Source: Acidobacteria bacterium Ga0077534 (GTDB taxonomy: Bacteria > Acidobacteriota > Blastocatellia > Pyrinomonadales > Pyrinomonadaceae). From it: a stretch of DNA of 64,000 bases. The position numbers were made by a program, and so were the translations under genes. The stretch lies in the NCBI GenBank assembly GCA_001464455.1, contig LNEI01000018.1:598986-662985 (forward strand). Direction: 5' to 3'. This document shows positions 8,789 to 17,541 of this stretch, piece by piece; position 1 is the first letter of the stretch; each line of letters opens with the position of its first letter. The notes beneath the pieces are model-generated. The model searched no databases, was not told where the DNA came from, and worked only from the letters and a program-made list of their open reading frames with translations.

Positions 8789-9838
8789 ATGAATAGATCT
8801 CGTCTAACCCTGCTCTTTTTGTTGTTGTCGCTTTCGATCCTTTTCGCTGGTTGCTCTTCACAACCCGCCGCAAATTCTGGCCCGCCAGTCGCGAAGAAGA
8901 TCCGAATAGGTTTCGCAATGGATGCCCTCAAACAGGAGCGTTGGCAGAAAGATCGCGATCTTTTCCTGGCAAAAGCGGCGGAACTCGGCGCCGAGGTCTT
9001 GCTCCAAACCGCAGATGGCAGCGACGATGCTCAGATGAAGCAGGTCGAGAGCCTGCTCACGCAAGGCATTGACGTGCTCGTGATCGTCCCGCACAATGCC
9101 GAGGTTGCGGGAGCGATGGTCGAAATGGCCAAAAAACAGGGTGTTCCTGTTATCTCATATGACCGCCTAGTGAGAAACAGCTCTCCCGACCTGTACATTT
9201 CATTTGACAATGAAAGGGTCGGCGAACTACAGGCGAAATACCTGTTTGAAAAAATGCCGACCGGGAACTACGCGCTGATCGGCGGAGCTCCGACCGACAA
9301 TAACGCCACTCTTCTGAGAAAAGGGCAGATGAATATACTGCAGGCGGCGATCGACCGCGGCGACATTAAGGTAGTTGCAGACCAATGGGCTAAGGAATGG
9401 CTCGTCGAGGAAGCACTAAAGCACGCGGAAAATGCCTTGACACAAAACTCCAATAAGATCGACGCTTTCGTGGTGTCCAATGACGGTACTGCCGGCGGCG
9501 TGGTCGAGGCTCTTACAAAACAGGGACTCGCCGGAAAGGTGCTGGTTTCGGGTCAGGATGCAGAACTCGCGGCTCTTCAGCGAGTGGTCAAAGGCACGCA
9601 GACGATGACGGTTTATAAACCCATATCTAAACTCGCCCCGGCCGCTGTCGAAGCCGCCGTGGCACTCGCAAAAAAGGAAAAACTCCCGACTACGAGAACC
9701 GTCAATAACGGCCGTATCGATGTGCCTTCGATATTGATCGAGCCGATCCAGGTAGACAAGAACAACATCGAGGAGACAGTTGTAAAGGACGGCTTCCAGA
9801 CGCGGGATAAGATCTTTAAGGACGCCCCGGGAAATTGA
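8789..9838 (+). CDS. XylF-like sugar-binding lipoprotein
   Basis: Periplasmic binding protein of the ribose/xylose (LacI-type) fold, anchored as a lipoprotein. The lipobox is LFAG-C22 after a strong hydrophobic signal. This fixes the start at the ATG at 8789; the frame is open 29 codons further upstream but that part is not signal-like. The body shows the XylF pattern IRIGFAMDALKQERWQKD, VLVIVPHNAEVAGAMV, NDGTAGGVVEAL, VSGQDAELAAL. No xylG/xylH-type ATPase or permease lies nearby, so it is an orphan binder here. The next gene starts inside its stop codon (TTGA), indicating coupled translation with the sugar nucleotidyltransferase. Confidence 0.9.
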   Translation: MNRSRLTLLFLLLSLSILFAGCSSQPAANSGPPVAKKIRIGFAMDALKQERWQKDRDLFLAKAAELGAEVLLQTADGSDDAQMKQVESLLTQGIDVLVIVPHNAEVAGAMVEMAKKQGVPVISYDRLVRNSSPDLYISFDNERVGELQAKYLFEKMPTGNYALIGGAPTDNNATLLRKGQMNILQAAIDRGDIKVVADQWAKEWLVEEALKHAENALTQNSNKIDAFVVSNDGTAGGVVEALTKQGLAGKVLVSGQDAELAALQRVVKGTQTMTVYKPISKLAPAAVEAAVALAKKEKLPTTRTVNNGRIDVPSILIEPIQVDKNNIEETVVKDGFQTRDKIFKDAPGN

Positions 9839-10626
9839 GACCGCTCCCTATAAAAGCCGTGGTACTGGCACGCGGCCTCGGCACGCGGCTGCGAGCTATT
9901 TCGGCAGATTCGCACCTTTCTAGTCAACAGGAAGCCGTAGCGAATTTAGGCATAAAGGCTTTGATGCCGGTCGTGGAAGGGCGGGTTTTGCTCGACCTGA
10001 TCGTCGAACACCTCGTCAAATCTGGTTTTTCGCAGATCTGTCTGGTAATCGGGCCGGAACACGGCGCTATTCGCGATCATTGCTCCGCCAACGGTATCGC
10101 CGTCGAATTTGCGGTCCAGCGTGAAGCCCGTGGGACGGCGGATGCCGTTCTCGCTGCGGAGGGGTTTGTGAAACCCGGACAACTGTTCGCCGTCGTCAAT
10201 TCCGATAATCTTTACCCGGTCGAATGTCTTTCAGAACTTCGCGAGAACGCAAAGCAGGGCTTGCTGGCATTCGAAAGATCGGCTCTGATCGCTAACAGTA
10301 ATATTCCCGAAGGCCGGATCGCAAAGTTTGCGACGATGGAGATAGACCCTAGCGGGTCGCTGCGGAAGATCACAGAAAAACCCACCGTTGTCGATGAACA
10401 CAGCTATATTTCGATGAACGCCTGGCTTTTCGACACCACAATATTTGACGCGTGCCGGGCCATTCAGCCATCGGAACGCGGCGAGCTTGAACTTACAGCG
10501 GCGGTACAGTACGCGATCGACTTGCTCGGTGAGCGATTTGTCGCAATTCCGGTCAGCGGCGGCGTTCTCGACCTTTCGAGCCGGGATGATGTAGCTGGGT
10601 TACTTCTGGCTTTGAGAGACGTTTAG
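9835..10626 (+). CDS. Sugar-1-phosphate nucleotidyltransferase
   Basis: Transfers a nucleotide to a sugar 1-phosphate to give an NDP-sugar. The N-terminal glycine-rich loop is VVLARGLGTRLR, followed by GIKALMPVVEGRVLLDLIVEHL, VVNSDNLYP (the metal and base site) and the substrate-side phrase ITEKP. At 263 residues it is a minimal single-domain enzyme without the left-handed beta-helix acyltransferase tail. The TTG at 9835 overlaps the preceding TGA. The following gene, 9 bases on, is a galactokinase-family kinase, so the pair would activate a free sugar in two steps. Which sugar is not known. Confidence 0.85.
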   Translation: MRPLPIKAVVLARGLGTRLRAISADSHLSSQQEAVANLGIKALMPVVEGRVLLDLIVEHLVKSGFSQICLVIGPEHGAIRDHCSANGIAVEFAVQREARGTADAVLAAEGFVKPGQLFAVVNSDNLYPVECLSELRENAKQGLLAFERSALIANSNIPEGRIAKFATMEIDPSGSLRKITEKPTVVDEHSYISMNAWLFDTTIFDACRAIQPSERGELELTAAVQYAIDLLGERFVAIPVSGGVLDLSSRDDVAGLLLALRDV

Positions 10627-10635
10627 CTTTTAGTT

Positions 10636-11808
10636 ATGTTCATTCCGGGCCGCATCGAAGTTCTTGGGAAGCACACCGACTATTGCGGCGGCCGAAGCAT
10701 CGGCTGCGCGATCGATCGCGGGTTTCATGCGGAGATCGAACCTCGGAGCGATAAACAACTCGCCGTGACGAACCTTGATATCAGCGAAACGGTCACGGTC
10801 GACCTCTCGGATCCGGTCGAAAATCGAGGGCATTGGTCGAATTATTGTGTAGAGGTCGTCAGTCGGGTTATTGCAAATTTTGGGTCGCTGCGGGGCGTAT
10901 CTGTACGCTTTCATAGCGATCTCCCGAAAGCGGCGGGGCTGTCGAGTTCGAGTGCATTGATGATAATGGTCTTTGCGGCGATCGATGCGGTGAATGGGTT
11001 GCAAGGACGCGACGAGTATCGAGCGAACATCGCCGACGAACTGGAACTCGCTGAGTATTTGGGCTGTGTCGAGAACGGGCAAAGCTATCACGGACTCGCG
11101 GGCTCCGCCGGAGTAGGCACTTTCGGCGGCAGTCAGGATCACGCTGCGATCTTACTCGGAAAGGCTGAAAATGTGAGTATTCTTTCGTTTTCACCATTAC
11201 GGCACGAGGGCGACATTTCATGTCCGGACACACACGCGTTCGTTGTTGCATCGAGCGGCGTTGCAGCCGAAAAGGTCGGGGCGGCTCGCGAGAGATATAA
11301 CCGTGTTTCAAAACTTGTGACCGAGATCACATCGGCGATCGATCCTGGAATGACCCTTTCGGAGATGATCATTGAATTCGGGATCGAGGAACTACTCGGC
11401 CGTGTCAGGTCGATAAGATCGTCGTTTACGACCCGCGAGCTTCTCGACCGGGTCGAGCAGTTTCGAATAGAAAATTTTGAGATCATTCCGGCGGTCATTG
11501 ATCTCCTACGAGACGGTCGTGTCGACGATATCGGCGACGCGGTCGACCTGTCGCAGGAAAATGCAGAACGTTTTCTCGGGAATCAAATAGGCGAGACAGC
11601 ATTTCTACAGCGTTCTGCCAGAGATATAGGTGCAGTCGCCGCTTCGGCATTCGGAGCCGGTTTTGGCGGCAGCGTTTATTCAATTGTTCGCCGAACTGAC
11701 GCCGGTGACTATATGAACGAATGGCGCCGAGTTTACCTCAATCGCTATCCCGATCACCGAAGAACAAGCGAATTTTTCGTAACGCGGCCATCGGCTAAGA
11801 CACTCTAG
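10636..11808 (+). CDS. GHMP kinase, galactokinase family
   Basis: ATP-dependent anomeric sugar kinase. It has the family start PGRIEVLGKHTDYCGGRS (galactokinase signature, but with Lys where GalK has Glu), the ATP loop LPKAAGLSSSSAL and the C-terminal GAGFGGSVYSIV. The length, 390 residues, is normal for GalK. The Glu-to-Lys change sits in the sugar-binding signature and suggests a substrate other than plain galactose, as does the absence of galT or galE. It follows the nucleotidyltransferase by 9 bases and overlaps by four bases the convergent SSS partner gene. Predicted product is a sugar 1-phosphate. Confidence 0.85.
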   Translation: MFIPGRIEVLGKHTDYCGGRSIGCAIDRGFHAEIEPRSDKQLAVTNLDISETVTVDLSDPVENRGHWSNYCVEVVSRVIANFGSLRGVSVRFHSDLPKAAGLSSSSALMIMVFAAIDAVNGLQGRDEYRANIADELELAEYLGCVENGQSYHGLAGSAGVGTFGGSQDHAAILLGKAENVSILSFSPLRHEGDISCPDTHAFVVASSGVAAEKVGAARERYNRVSKLVTEITSAIDPGMTLSEMIIEFGIEELLGRVRSIRSSFTTRELLDRVEQFRIENFEIIPAVIDLLRDGRVDDIGDAVDLSQENAERFLGNQIGETAFLQRSARDIGAVAASAFGAGFGGSVYSIVRRTDAGDYMNEWRRVYLNRYPDHRRTSEFFVTRPSAKTL

Positions 11809-11939
11809 TTACGGCCTTTTTCTGCGAGATTTCGCAGCATTTCCTTGATATCGGCAACACCTTTGTACGCGACGTACGCGGTCACAAAGGTATACCAAAC
11901 AACAGCGAAGATCGTTAAGATCAACCAAAAATATCTCAC
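11805..11939 (-). CDS. 44-residue single-span membrane protein, SSS symporter partner
   Basis: A short frame beginning with GTG at 11939, overlapping the symporter TGA as GTGA, and ending with TAG at 11805. The protein starts M-R-Y-F-W-L-I-L-T-I-F-A and has one hydrophobic helix (about residues 3-26) and a charged, amphipathic C-terminal tail (DIKEMLRNLAEKGRN). The overlap, strand and composition indicate a real, translationally coupled gene. Small partner proteins are known for some sodium:solute symporters, but I cannot name a family for this one. It is below usual length cut-offs and would be missed by most annotation. Confidence 0.7.
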   Translation of the reverse strand: MRYFWLILTIFAVVWYTFVTAYVAYKGVADIKEMLRNLAEKGRN

Positions 11940-13429
11940 GCCTCACCTCCCTTGCGCGGTTTTAACATTGAAAAGATCACCATTGCCGTAGCCGAAGCGA
12001 CGTATGCCGCGATGCCAGAATAGTAAGGCCCGATGGACTTTGCGAGTTCGCGAGTTGCGGGTGTTTTTTCGAGGATAAGAAACGCCGCGGGTATTGCGGC
12101 CGCCAGGATGATCGACGCGGCGGCTCCCCAACTATTTGCCCCTTTCCAGTAACACGCGGAGATCAGCAGCACCGAAATACTCGCGAGATAGATCGTCCCC
12201 GTAATGCCTAGATAGGTCCAAACATCGCCCTCGAGCGGATACCAAAGCCCATAAAAAAGAAGAAATACGCCTATCAACCCGACGATCATCCGGTTGATCA
12301 GTATTCCCTTCTTCTCGGACCACTCCTTCTTTCGAAACGGCGCCATGATGTCGTTGTAAATGACACTTCCCCACGTCAGCATGTAACTCGAATCCGTCGA
12401 CATATCCGCCGCCAGCATCGCCGCGACACATAGGCCCATCAGGCCGACGGGAACAAACGTCGAAAGAAACGTCGGCATTGCGTCAAGCGTATTCGTGACT
12501 TGCCCAAGCGTCGCCAGAGCCGCGATCCCCCAAATGCCCGGGATCAGGAATCGGCAAACGAAAAAGAAGCTGGTTCTCACGTATATGCTTTGCCCGGTCG
12601 CCGAGTCTTTAGCCGCAAGCACGCGAGCGATCGTCGTTTGCCAGGTAAGCACGGCTGCGAAATTGAGGAGCACCTGGAAGACGACGTATTGCCAGCCGAG
12701 ATCTGGATGGACAAAGGGATTAAAACCGCCCGCACCGTAATTAGCATCGACGGTCGTCACGAGTTTGTCCCAGCCAACATAGACAAGGATCAGCACCGTG
12801 ACGGCGATCAGCCCGATACTCATGACAACGAATTGCAAGAAATCAGTGATCAGGACTGATAGCATTCCGCCGAGGATCGTATATGCTGCCACACCGATCA
12901 GAAGTACGGTCATCATCGCTTCGAGATAGCCGATCTCAAAGCCGGCGACAGTGAACGAGGTGACCTTTAGCCCAATGATCGTTACGAGGAACTGCCCGCC
13001 GATGCGCAGAAACACGCCCATATTGAGCAATCCGCCAAGGACGATCACCACACCCGCTGCCCAGCGAATACGCGGCCCGAACTGTTTCTCTATCAGTTCG
13101 GGTATCGTGATCACGCCCGAATCGCGAAGCGGCTTGATGCAAAATCCTGTATAACCAATGACCAGCATCGAAAGCGCCATCGCGATACCCGGCGTCGCCC
13201 CCGCAAAGCCATATTTATAGCCAGCCTCGGCCGTGTACATGCACGTTACGATCCCAAATTCGGTCGCCGCGAGCGATGCGATGCCGAGGTATACGTTCAT
13301 CTCACGGCCCGCGACGAGAAAGTCATCGACCTTCGAAACGTACTTGCGCACGTAAAGGCCCGCGGCCATTGTAACGAGCAGGTAGAACCCAACAATGCTC
13401 CCGTCCAGGAGCCAGTTGAAATTGGTCAT
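11936..13429 (-). CDS. Sodium:solute symporter (SSS family)
   Basis: Sodium-driven uptake carrier of the inner membrane, SSS family, 497 residues with about 13 hydrophobic spans. The start is the ATG at 13429 (M-T-N-F-N-W-L-L-D). Upstream in-frame codons to 13582 look non-coding. Recognisable parts are YVRKYVSKVDDFLVAGREM near the N-terminus and SLAATEFGIVTCMYTAEAGYKYG. It converges with the sugar kinase and is followed by the 44-residue partner. Sugars are a reasonable substrate guess from that context, but SSS members also carry amino acids, vitamins and organic acids. Confidence 0.9.
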   Translation of the reverse strand: MTNFNWLLDGSIVGFYLLVTMAAGLYVRKYVSKVDDFLVAGREMNVYLGIASLAATEFGIVTCMYTAEAGYKYGFAGATPGIAMALSMLVIGYTGFCIKPLRDSGVITIPELIEKQFGPRIRWAAGVVIVLGGLLNMGVFLRIGGQFLVTIIGLKVTSFTVAGFEIGYLEAMMTVLLIGVAAYTILGGMLSVLITDFLQFVVMSIGLIAVTVLILVYVGWDKLVTTVDANYGAGGFNPFVHPDLGWQYVVFQVLLNFAAVLTWQTTIARVLAAKDSATGQSIYVRTSFFFVCRFLIPGIWGIAALATLGQVTNTLDAMPTFLSTFVPVGLMGLCVAAMLAADMSTDSSYMLTWGSVIYNDIMAPFRKKEWSEKKGILINRMIVGLIGVFLLFYGLWYPLEGDVWTYLGITGTIYLASISVLLISACYWKGANSWGAAASIILAAAIPAAFLILEKTPATRELAKSIGPYYSGIAAYVASATAMVIFSMLKPRKGGEA

Positions 13430-13573
13430 AAGCTTGTTTTGCGGAAAACGCGACTCTAATACTAATTGCGTTTTTGCCCGATTGTCCAACCTAAACTGCG
13501 ACCCCGCTTTCCAAACTCCCAACGCAGCGGTAATATTATGTGTTTTGGCCAAGAGGCCGTGAGGAGTTACTTT

Positions 13574-14677
13574 ATGCTGCAAGCCGGGATCGTTGGGCTG
13601 CCCAACGTCGGAAAATCCACTCTTTTTAATGCCTTGACCGCTCAGGAAGCTGCCCTAGCGGCAAATTATCCGTTCGCCACGATCGAGCCGAATGTCGGCA
13701 TGGTCGCCGTCCCGGACGAGCGCCTTGCAATCCTTGAAAAGCTCAATAAGGCCCAAAAAGTTGTGCCGGCGATGGTCGAGTTTCTGGATATAGCGGGGCT
13801 CGTTCGGGGAGCTTCTAAGGGTGAGGGGTTGGGGAATCAGTTCCTGGCAAACATCCGCGAAACCCACGCCGTGATTCAGGTCGTCCGCTGCTTTGACGAC
13901 GACAACATCGTCCACGTCGAGGGCTCGGTCAACCCCATCCGCGACATCGAAACGATCCAGATCGAGCTCGCTCTTGCCGATCTCAATTCCGCCGAGAAAC
14001 GTCGCGAGAAAGCTAACCGAGCCATTAAAGCATCGGGCGATAAGACCGCAAAACTTGAGATCGAGATACTCGACAAGATCCAGCCGCTACTCGAAGAAGG
14101 CCGTCCAGCACGTGCCGCCGACCTGACAGACGACCAGCGAGCGTTACTGAAAACATGGTTCTTTCTCTCAACGAAACCCACGATATACGCCGCAAACGTT
14201 GACGAAGAAACGCTTGCCGACCCGGACAGCAATCCACACGTTCAGGCTGTAAAGAAACACGCGGCGAGCGAAAATGCCGACGTCGTCGTGATCTGTGCAA
14301 AACTCGAAGCCGAACTTGTCGCCCTCGACGCCGAGGAACGCGCCGAATACCTAAAAGACCTCGGCCTTACCTCAAGTGGCGTCGACCAGCTAATAAAAGC
14401 CGCCTATCACATGCTCGGGTTAATGAGCTTTTTGACCGCAGGCGAAAAGGAAGTCCGTGCCTGGACGATCTCGATCGGCACAAAGGCCCCGCAGGCCGCT
14501 GGCGAGATCCACACCGACATCGAACGCGGCTTTATCCGCGCCGAGATCGTCTCATACGACGACCTCGTCGCCTGCGGCAGCCGTAAGGCCGCCCTCGAAA
14601 AAGGCCTCGCCCGCGTCGAAGGCAAGGAATACATCATGCAGGACGGGGATGTCGTGGATTTTCGGTTTAATGTGTAG
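13574..14677 (+). CDS. ychF: YchF/OLA1-type ATPase
   Basis: Translation- and stress-associated P-loop NTPase of the Obg group that prefers ATP. It has G1 GLPNVGKSTLFNAL, G3 DIAGLVRGASKGEGLGNQFLANI, and the C-terminal TGS-like domain ending GKEYIMQDGDVVDFRFNV. At 367 residues it is full length. The ATG at 13574 has a good ribosome site (GAGGAG, 7 bases before). The frame is open upstream but has no homology. Monocistronic, divergent from the symporter. Confidence 0.97.
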   Translation: MLQAGIVGLPNVGKSTLFNALTAQEAALAANYPFATIEPNVGMVAVPDERLAILEKLNKAQKVVPAMVEFLDIAGLVRGASKGEGLGNQFLANIRETHAVIQVVRCFDDDNIVHVEGSVNPIRDIETIQIELALADLNSAEKRREKANRAIKASGDKTAKLEIEILDKIQPLLEEGRPARAADLTDDQRALLKTWFFLSTKPTIYAANVDEETLADPDSNPHVQAVKKHAASENADVVVICAKLEAELVALDAEERAEYLKDLGLTSSGVDQLIKAAYHMLGLMSFLTAGEKEVRAWTISIGTKAPQAAGEIHTDIERGFIRAEIVSYDDLVACGSRKAALEKGLARVEGKEYIMQDGDVVDFRFNV

Positions 14678-14773
14678 TTTTCTTCCGACGTGAGGAGGGC
14701 CTGACTGAAAAGAATGATGTTTTGAGTTCGCCGACAAATGCGGGGCCGATTATCCCTATTTTGGAGGAAGATC

Positions 14774-15649
14774 TCAAAAGTATCCGATCGTTCGTGATGT
14801 CTTTTTCTTGATTTTCAATACCAGCGCTTTATCCTTCGTTTCCCATTTGGTCACAATCTCGATCGTCCAGTTTCCACGGGCATCTCTTTCTGTGCGTTCC
14901 ACCGTCAACTTTTCCGCTAACTGATCTTTATTCCCAAATCCAAGGATCGTTCGGTCTCCATCTTTTGTTGTTTCGACGTAGCGCGAGTGTAGCGTATCGT
15001 CGGGATTGAATATAGTCGTCTCTAGAATATCTGCGCCATCCTCTTTCGAGCGTTTGTATTCGAATCGGCTGCCGACTCCGCTCACGGGCGATAAGCTTGT
15101 TGTCCCTACACGTTCACCGAATTTGTCGTAAATCACTTGCACCGTGGTACTTACTGTGCCGTCCGAGTTATATGACGAATTCGACACTTGCCTCCCCTGC
15201 TTATCAAATTCGAATCTCGCCATTCCACTGATCTTGCCATCCGCCTCGACACTTTTGCTTTCGGTGACGTTGCCGTCTCGATCATATTCGAGAAAGTACG
15301 TGAACTTTAACTCGCCGGCATCATTGAAGTGTGTCTCCTTCAGCTTGTTCCCCGACTTATCGATCTCGGCGATCATCTTTCCGACTACTTTGCCGTCGAC
15401 CCCAAACCGCAGCTCGGCCACAACGTTTCCGTACTTGTCGAAGGTACTTTCCGACGATCTCCATTTGTCGTCAAAATCATCCTTTTTCGCGGCCTCAAGA
15501 ACTTGAGTTACTATTTTCACCGAACGCACCGAACCTTTCAGGTCGCGATGGTCGCGGTCCGTTTCGCGTCTGCTTGCCTGTTGTCCCATAGACGTCACGG
15601 CTCCGGAAACCGTGAGAAAAATAAAAACCGCTGTGGATATAGATTGCAT
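14774..15649 (-). CDS. Secreted YD/RHS-like repeat protein, unknown function
   Basis: A signal peptide (MQSISTAVFIFLTVSGAVTSMGQ) precedes repeated units of the type F-D-x-x-G-[N/K/R], for example TFDKYGNVVAELRFG, IDKSGNKLKETHFNDAGELKFTYFLEYDRDGNVTES and FDKQGRQVS. These resemble YD/RHS-type beta repeats without the toxin core. The ATG at 15649 is fixed by a strong GGAGG four bases upstream; longer in-frame starts lie before it. No neighbours suggest a role. Exported, probably soluble or envelope-attached. Confidence 0.7.
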   Translation of the reverse strand: MQSISTAVFIFLTVSGAVTSMGQQASRRETDRDHRDLKGSVRSVKIVTQVLEAAKKDDFDDKWRSSESTFDKYGNVVAELRFGVDGKVVGKMIAEIDKSGNKLKETHFNDAGELKFTYFLEYDRDGNVTESKSVEADGKISGMARFEFDKQGRQVSNSSYNSDGTVSTTVQVIYDKFGERVGTTSLSPVSGVGSRFEYKRSKEDGADILETTIFNPDDTLHSRYVETTKDGDRTILGFGNKDQLAEKLTVERTERDARGNWTIEIVTKWETKDKALVLKIKKKTSRTIGYF

Positions 15650-15775
15650 CCTTCCTCCAAGTTTTCTTAGCAAACGCTGAATCGTTGTCATATCCGTTTG
15701 GCAATCGTATCGTCTTTCCGTTGGTGCGTCCACAAGATTCTAGCCAGTCCGAAATTTAAAAGATAAAATCCCTTT

Positions 15776-15997
15776 ATGCGAGAAGCTGATCTGAAGGACG
15801 AGATGACCGACCCGACCGGAACGGCGATCATTCGCCGCATGCGTGAGCGGCGGCGATTTCGGTTTGAGCCAGGTGATTCCATCCAGTTCGACGTGAGCGG
15901 CTACAAACTCGACCGCGAACTAGGTCTCGCCGAATTCATAGCCGTCCAAAATAATTTAAAAGTCTTTCCCCGCTGGCCCGAGGTTATCTACGAATGA
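15776..15997 (+). CDS. Small hypothetical protein, 73 aa
   Basis: An acidic-basic 73-residue protein with no signal peptide or Cys. The centre is Arg-rich (IIRRMRERRRFRFEPGD). It overlaps the following DUF3703 gene by ATGA (15994-15997), so the two form an operon. I do not recognise a family. Overlap and codon pattern make it likely real. Confidence 0.6.
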   Translation: MREADLKDEMTDPTGTAIIRRMRERRRFRFEPGDSIQFDVSGYKLDRELGLAEFIAVQNNLKVFPRWPEVIYE

Positions 15998-16335
15998 AAC
16001 TCGACGATCACATCCAAGCGGAAATATCAGCCGCTGAAGAACTAGCCCGCGACAACCGGTTCGACGATTCATTCCATCATCTCGAACGAGCACATGTCAT
16101 GGGCCAGACATCGACGTGGCAGCACACGCGTATCCATTGGCAAATGTTCAAACTCGGGCTGGCCATGCACTCACCGCGTGAGATCTGGGGCCAGTTTATT
16201 CGGATCATCGGTGCCGCCACCAAAACCCCGCTCGGCATTTACCCAACGGGTAACACGGGCGGTTCGAACGTGTGGTTTTTCAAGCCGATGCCCATCCCCG
16301 ACGACCTCGCCGCGATCATCAAAGAGAATCGGTGA
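15994..16335 (+). CDS. DUF3703 family protein
   Basis: A soluble 113-residue protein matching the DUF3703 pattern: paired helices with FHHLERAHVMGQTSTWQHTRIHWQMFKLGL, then GAATKTPLGIYPTGNTGGSNVWFFKPMPIP. The conserved His residues could bind a metal, but the function is not established. It is translationally coupled to the 73-residue gene upstream and lies just before the copper island. Confidence 0.85.
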   Translation: MKLDDHIQAEISAAEELARDNRFDDSFHHLERAHVMGQTSTWQHTRIHWQMFKLGLAMHSPREIWGQFIRIIGAATKTPLGIYPTGNTGGSNVWFFKPMPIPDDLAAIIKENR

Positions 16336-16378
16336 TTACTGCTCCGTCATTCTCGTCCAATCAACAGTTTCAACCGTT

Positions 16379-16394
16379 TGTGATGTATATCACG
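16379..16394. promoter_or_regulatory. CRP/FNR-like palindrome
   Basis: TGTGA-TGTATA-TCACG, with GTGAT/ATCAC as perfect arms around four bases. It is one base off the classical CRP half-site pair. It lies about 31 bases upstream of a good sigma-70 -35 box, a usual place for a CRP/FNR-family activator. Regulator identity is inferred. Confidence 0.5.
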
Positions 16395-16424
16395 GCGTCG
16401 CCGGTCGGTTGTGCCAATATTTGG

Positions 16425-16453
16425 TTGACTAGGCTTGAAAGGTAGTCTATTTT
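16425..16453 (+). promoter_or_regulatory. Sigma-70-type promoter of the copper island
   Basis: TTGACT, 17-base spacer, TATTTT. The -10 box ends a few bases before the ATG at 16461, so the transcript would be nearly leaderless. This is why I reject a TTG start at 16452. Confidence 0.55.
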
Positions 16454-16460
16454 GAAAGTG

Positions 16461-16901
16461 ATGTTGTCGAAGCAAAAATTTAACAGAGCAGTGTCGGTCT
16501 TTGTGCTGGCGTTTCTTTGTTTTAATTTTGGCGGGGCACTTTGTTTGACGGCATGTACCCAGTTCTTTGCTGCCGAGACAACGACCGCGAACGACGCTCA
16601 TCTTTCGGAACATTGTAAACAAGCCAAAAAGGCAGCGGAGGAACGCGACCGCGACTCGACAAAGATCGAGGCGGGCGAGGCTTCGTGCTGCATGATGCCG
16701 GTCGGGCTTTTTGCCGCTCCGGTCGAAAAACGGCCTGATCTTAAGATCACATCGACCGCCGTCGCGCTGCCTGCGACGATCCGATACGAATTCGTTACTC
16801 CCGCATTCCATTCGGCGAGCCCTTCGGCGATGCCTGTCTATCGTCCACCGCCGCTAGATCAGCGGCCGCAACGCATTCTCCATTCAGTTTTCCGTATTTG
16901 A
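16461..16901 (+). CDS. Exported Cys-containing hypothetical protein, copper island
   Basis: A signal-type N-terminus with a hydrophobic run (AVSVFVLAFLCFNFGGALC) precedes a region with C-A-C, HCKQ and SCCMM clusters. The C-terminal half is Pro-rich (PAFHSASPSAMPVYRPPPLDQ) and looks unstructured. Spaced Cys, His and Met suggest metal binding, consistent with the Met/His/Cys-rich gene and copper oxidase that follow. The start at 16461 is chosen from the promoter position; a TTG at 16452 is the alternative. No family recognised. Confidence 0.6.
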   Translation: MLSKQKFNRAVSVFVLAFLCFNFGGALCLTACTQFFAAETTTANDAHLSEHCKQAKKAAEERDRDSTKIEAGEASCCMMPVGLFAAPVEKRPDLKITSTAVALPATIRYEFVTPAFHSASPSAMPVYRPPPLDQRPQRILHSVFRI

Positions 16902-17007
16902 TCTGGTTACTCGACGCACTAAAGCGTGCTCGGGTCTAGTTGTGTCTTCCCTGCAGCAATGTTGGGCCGACATCCCTATTAACAATCAGATACTTACGGA
17001 GACTATC

Positions 17008-17523
17008 ATGAGATCGAAAATATTGGTTCTTATCACAGCGATGCTGATCTTTGGTGTCAGCTTTGCGGTTTACGCTTACAATTCCACCACCACCACAAAT
17101 GACACAGTCGCGGCTTCATGCTGCTGCTGCAGCGGCGATTCCTGCCCGATGAAGGTGAGCGGCGAAAAAGCTGCTGCCGGCAGCGAGCACTCATGCTGCT
17201 GCAAGGGCGACGGAGCCTCATGCCCCATGAAGGCGAAAGGCGACAAGGCCGCAAATGGCGAACATTCCTGCCCGATGATGTCCGGAGCTAAGCACGAAGG
17301 CATGGCCGGACACAAAATGCCTGCTGGTGCCAAGCACGAAATGAAAGCCGACGGCGAAGGCCATTCCTGCCCGATGATGAAGGACGGCAAAATGGCCGAG
17401 CATCACAAAGCGACCGGCGAAGCCCATAAGACCATGGACCATAGCAAAATGGACGGCCACACCGGCTGCTCATGCCCTTGCTGTGCTGCAGGCAAAGAAA
17501 AGAAGGACAAAACGGCGATCTAG
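17008..17523 (+). CDS. Periplasmic Cys/Met/His-rich metal-binding protein
   Basis: After a signal peptide (MRSKILVLITAMLIFGVSFAVYA) the protein is a low-complexity metal sponge. It has SCCCCSG, three or more copies of SCPM, SCCCKGD, then His/Met-rich segments (AKHEGMAGHKMPAGAKHEMK, EHHKATGEAHKTMDHSKMDGH) and a final CSCPCCA. The repeated Cys-Pro-Met and His-Lys-Met pattern is typical of periplasmic copper or silver binding proteins. The ATG at 17008 has a GGAG site; the frame is open further upstream. It is 171 residues and is followed by the multicopper oxidase. Function is inferred; no named family fits closely. Confidence 0.75.
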   Translation: MRSKILVLITAMLIFGVSFAVYAYNSTTTTNDTVAASCCCCSGDSCPMKVSGEKAAAGSEHSCCCKGDGASCPMKAKGDKAANGEHSCPMMSGAKHEGMAGHKMPAGAKHEMKADGEGHSCPMMKDGKMAEHHKATGEAHKTMDHSKMDGHTGCSCPCCAAGKEKKDKTAI

Positions 17524-17541
17524 CCTTGCGGTCTTCTCAGA

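Noticed and set aside
10636..11808. Plain galactokinase galK
   Set aside because: The signature has Lys for Glu and no Leloir genes are near; family call kept, gene symbol withheld.
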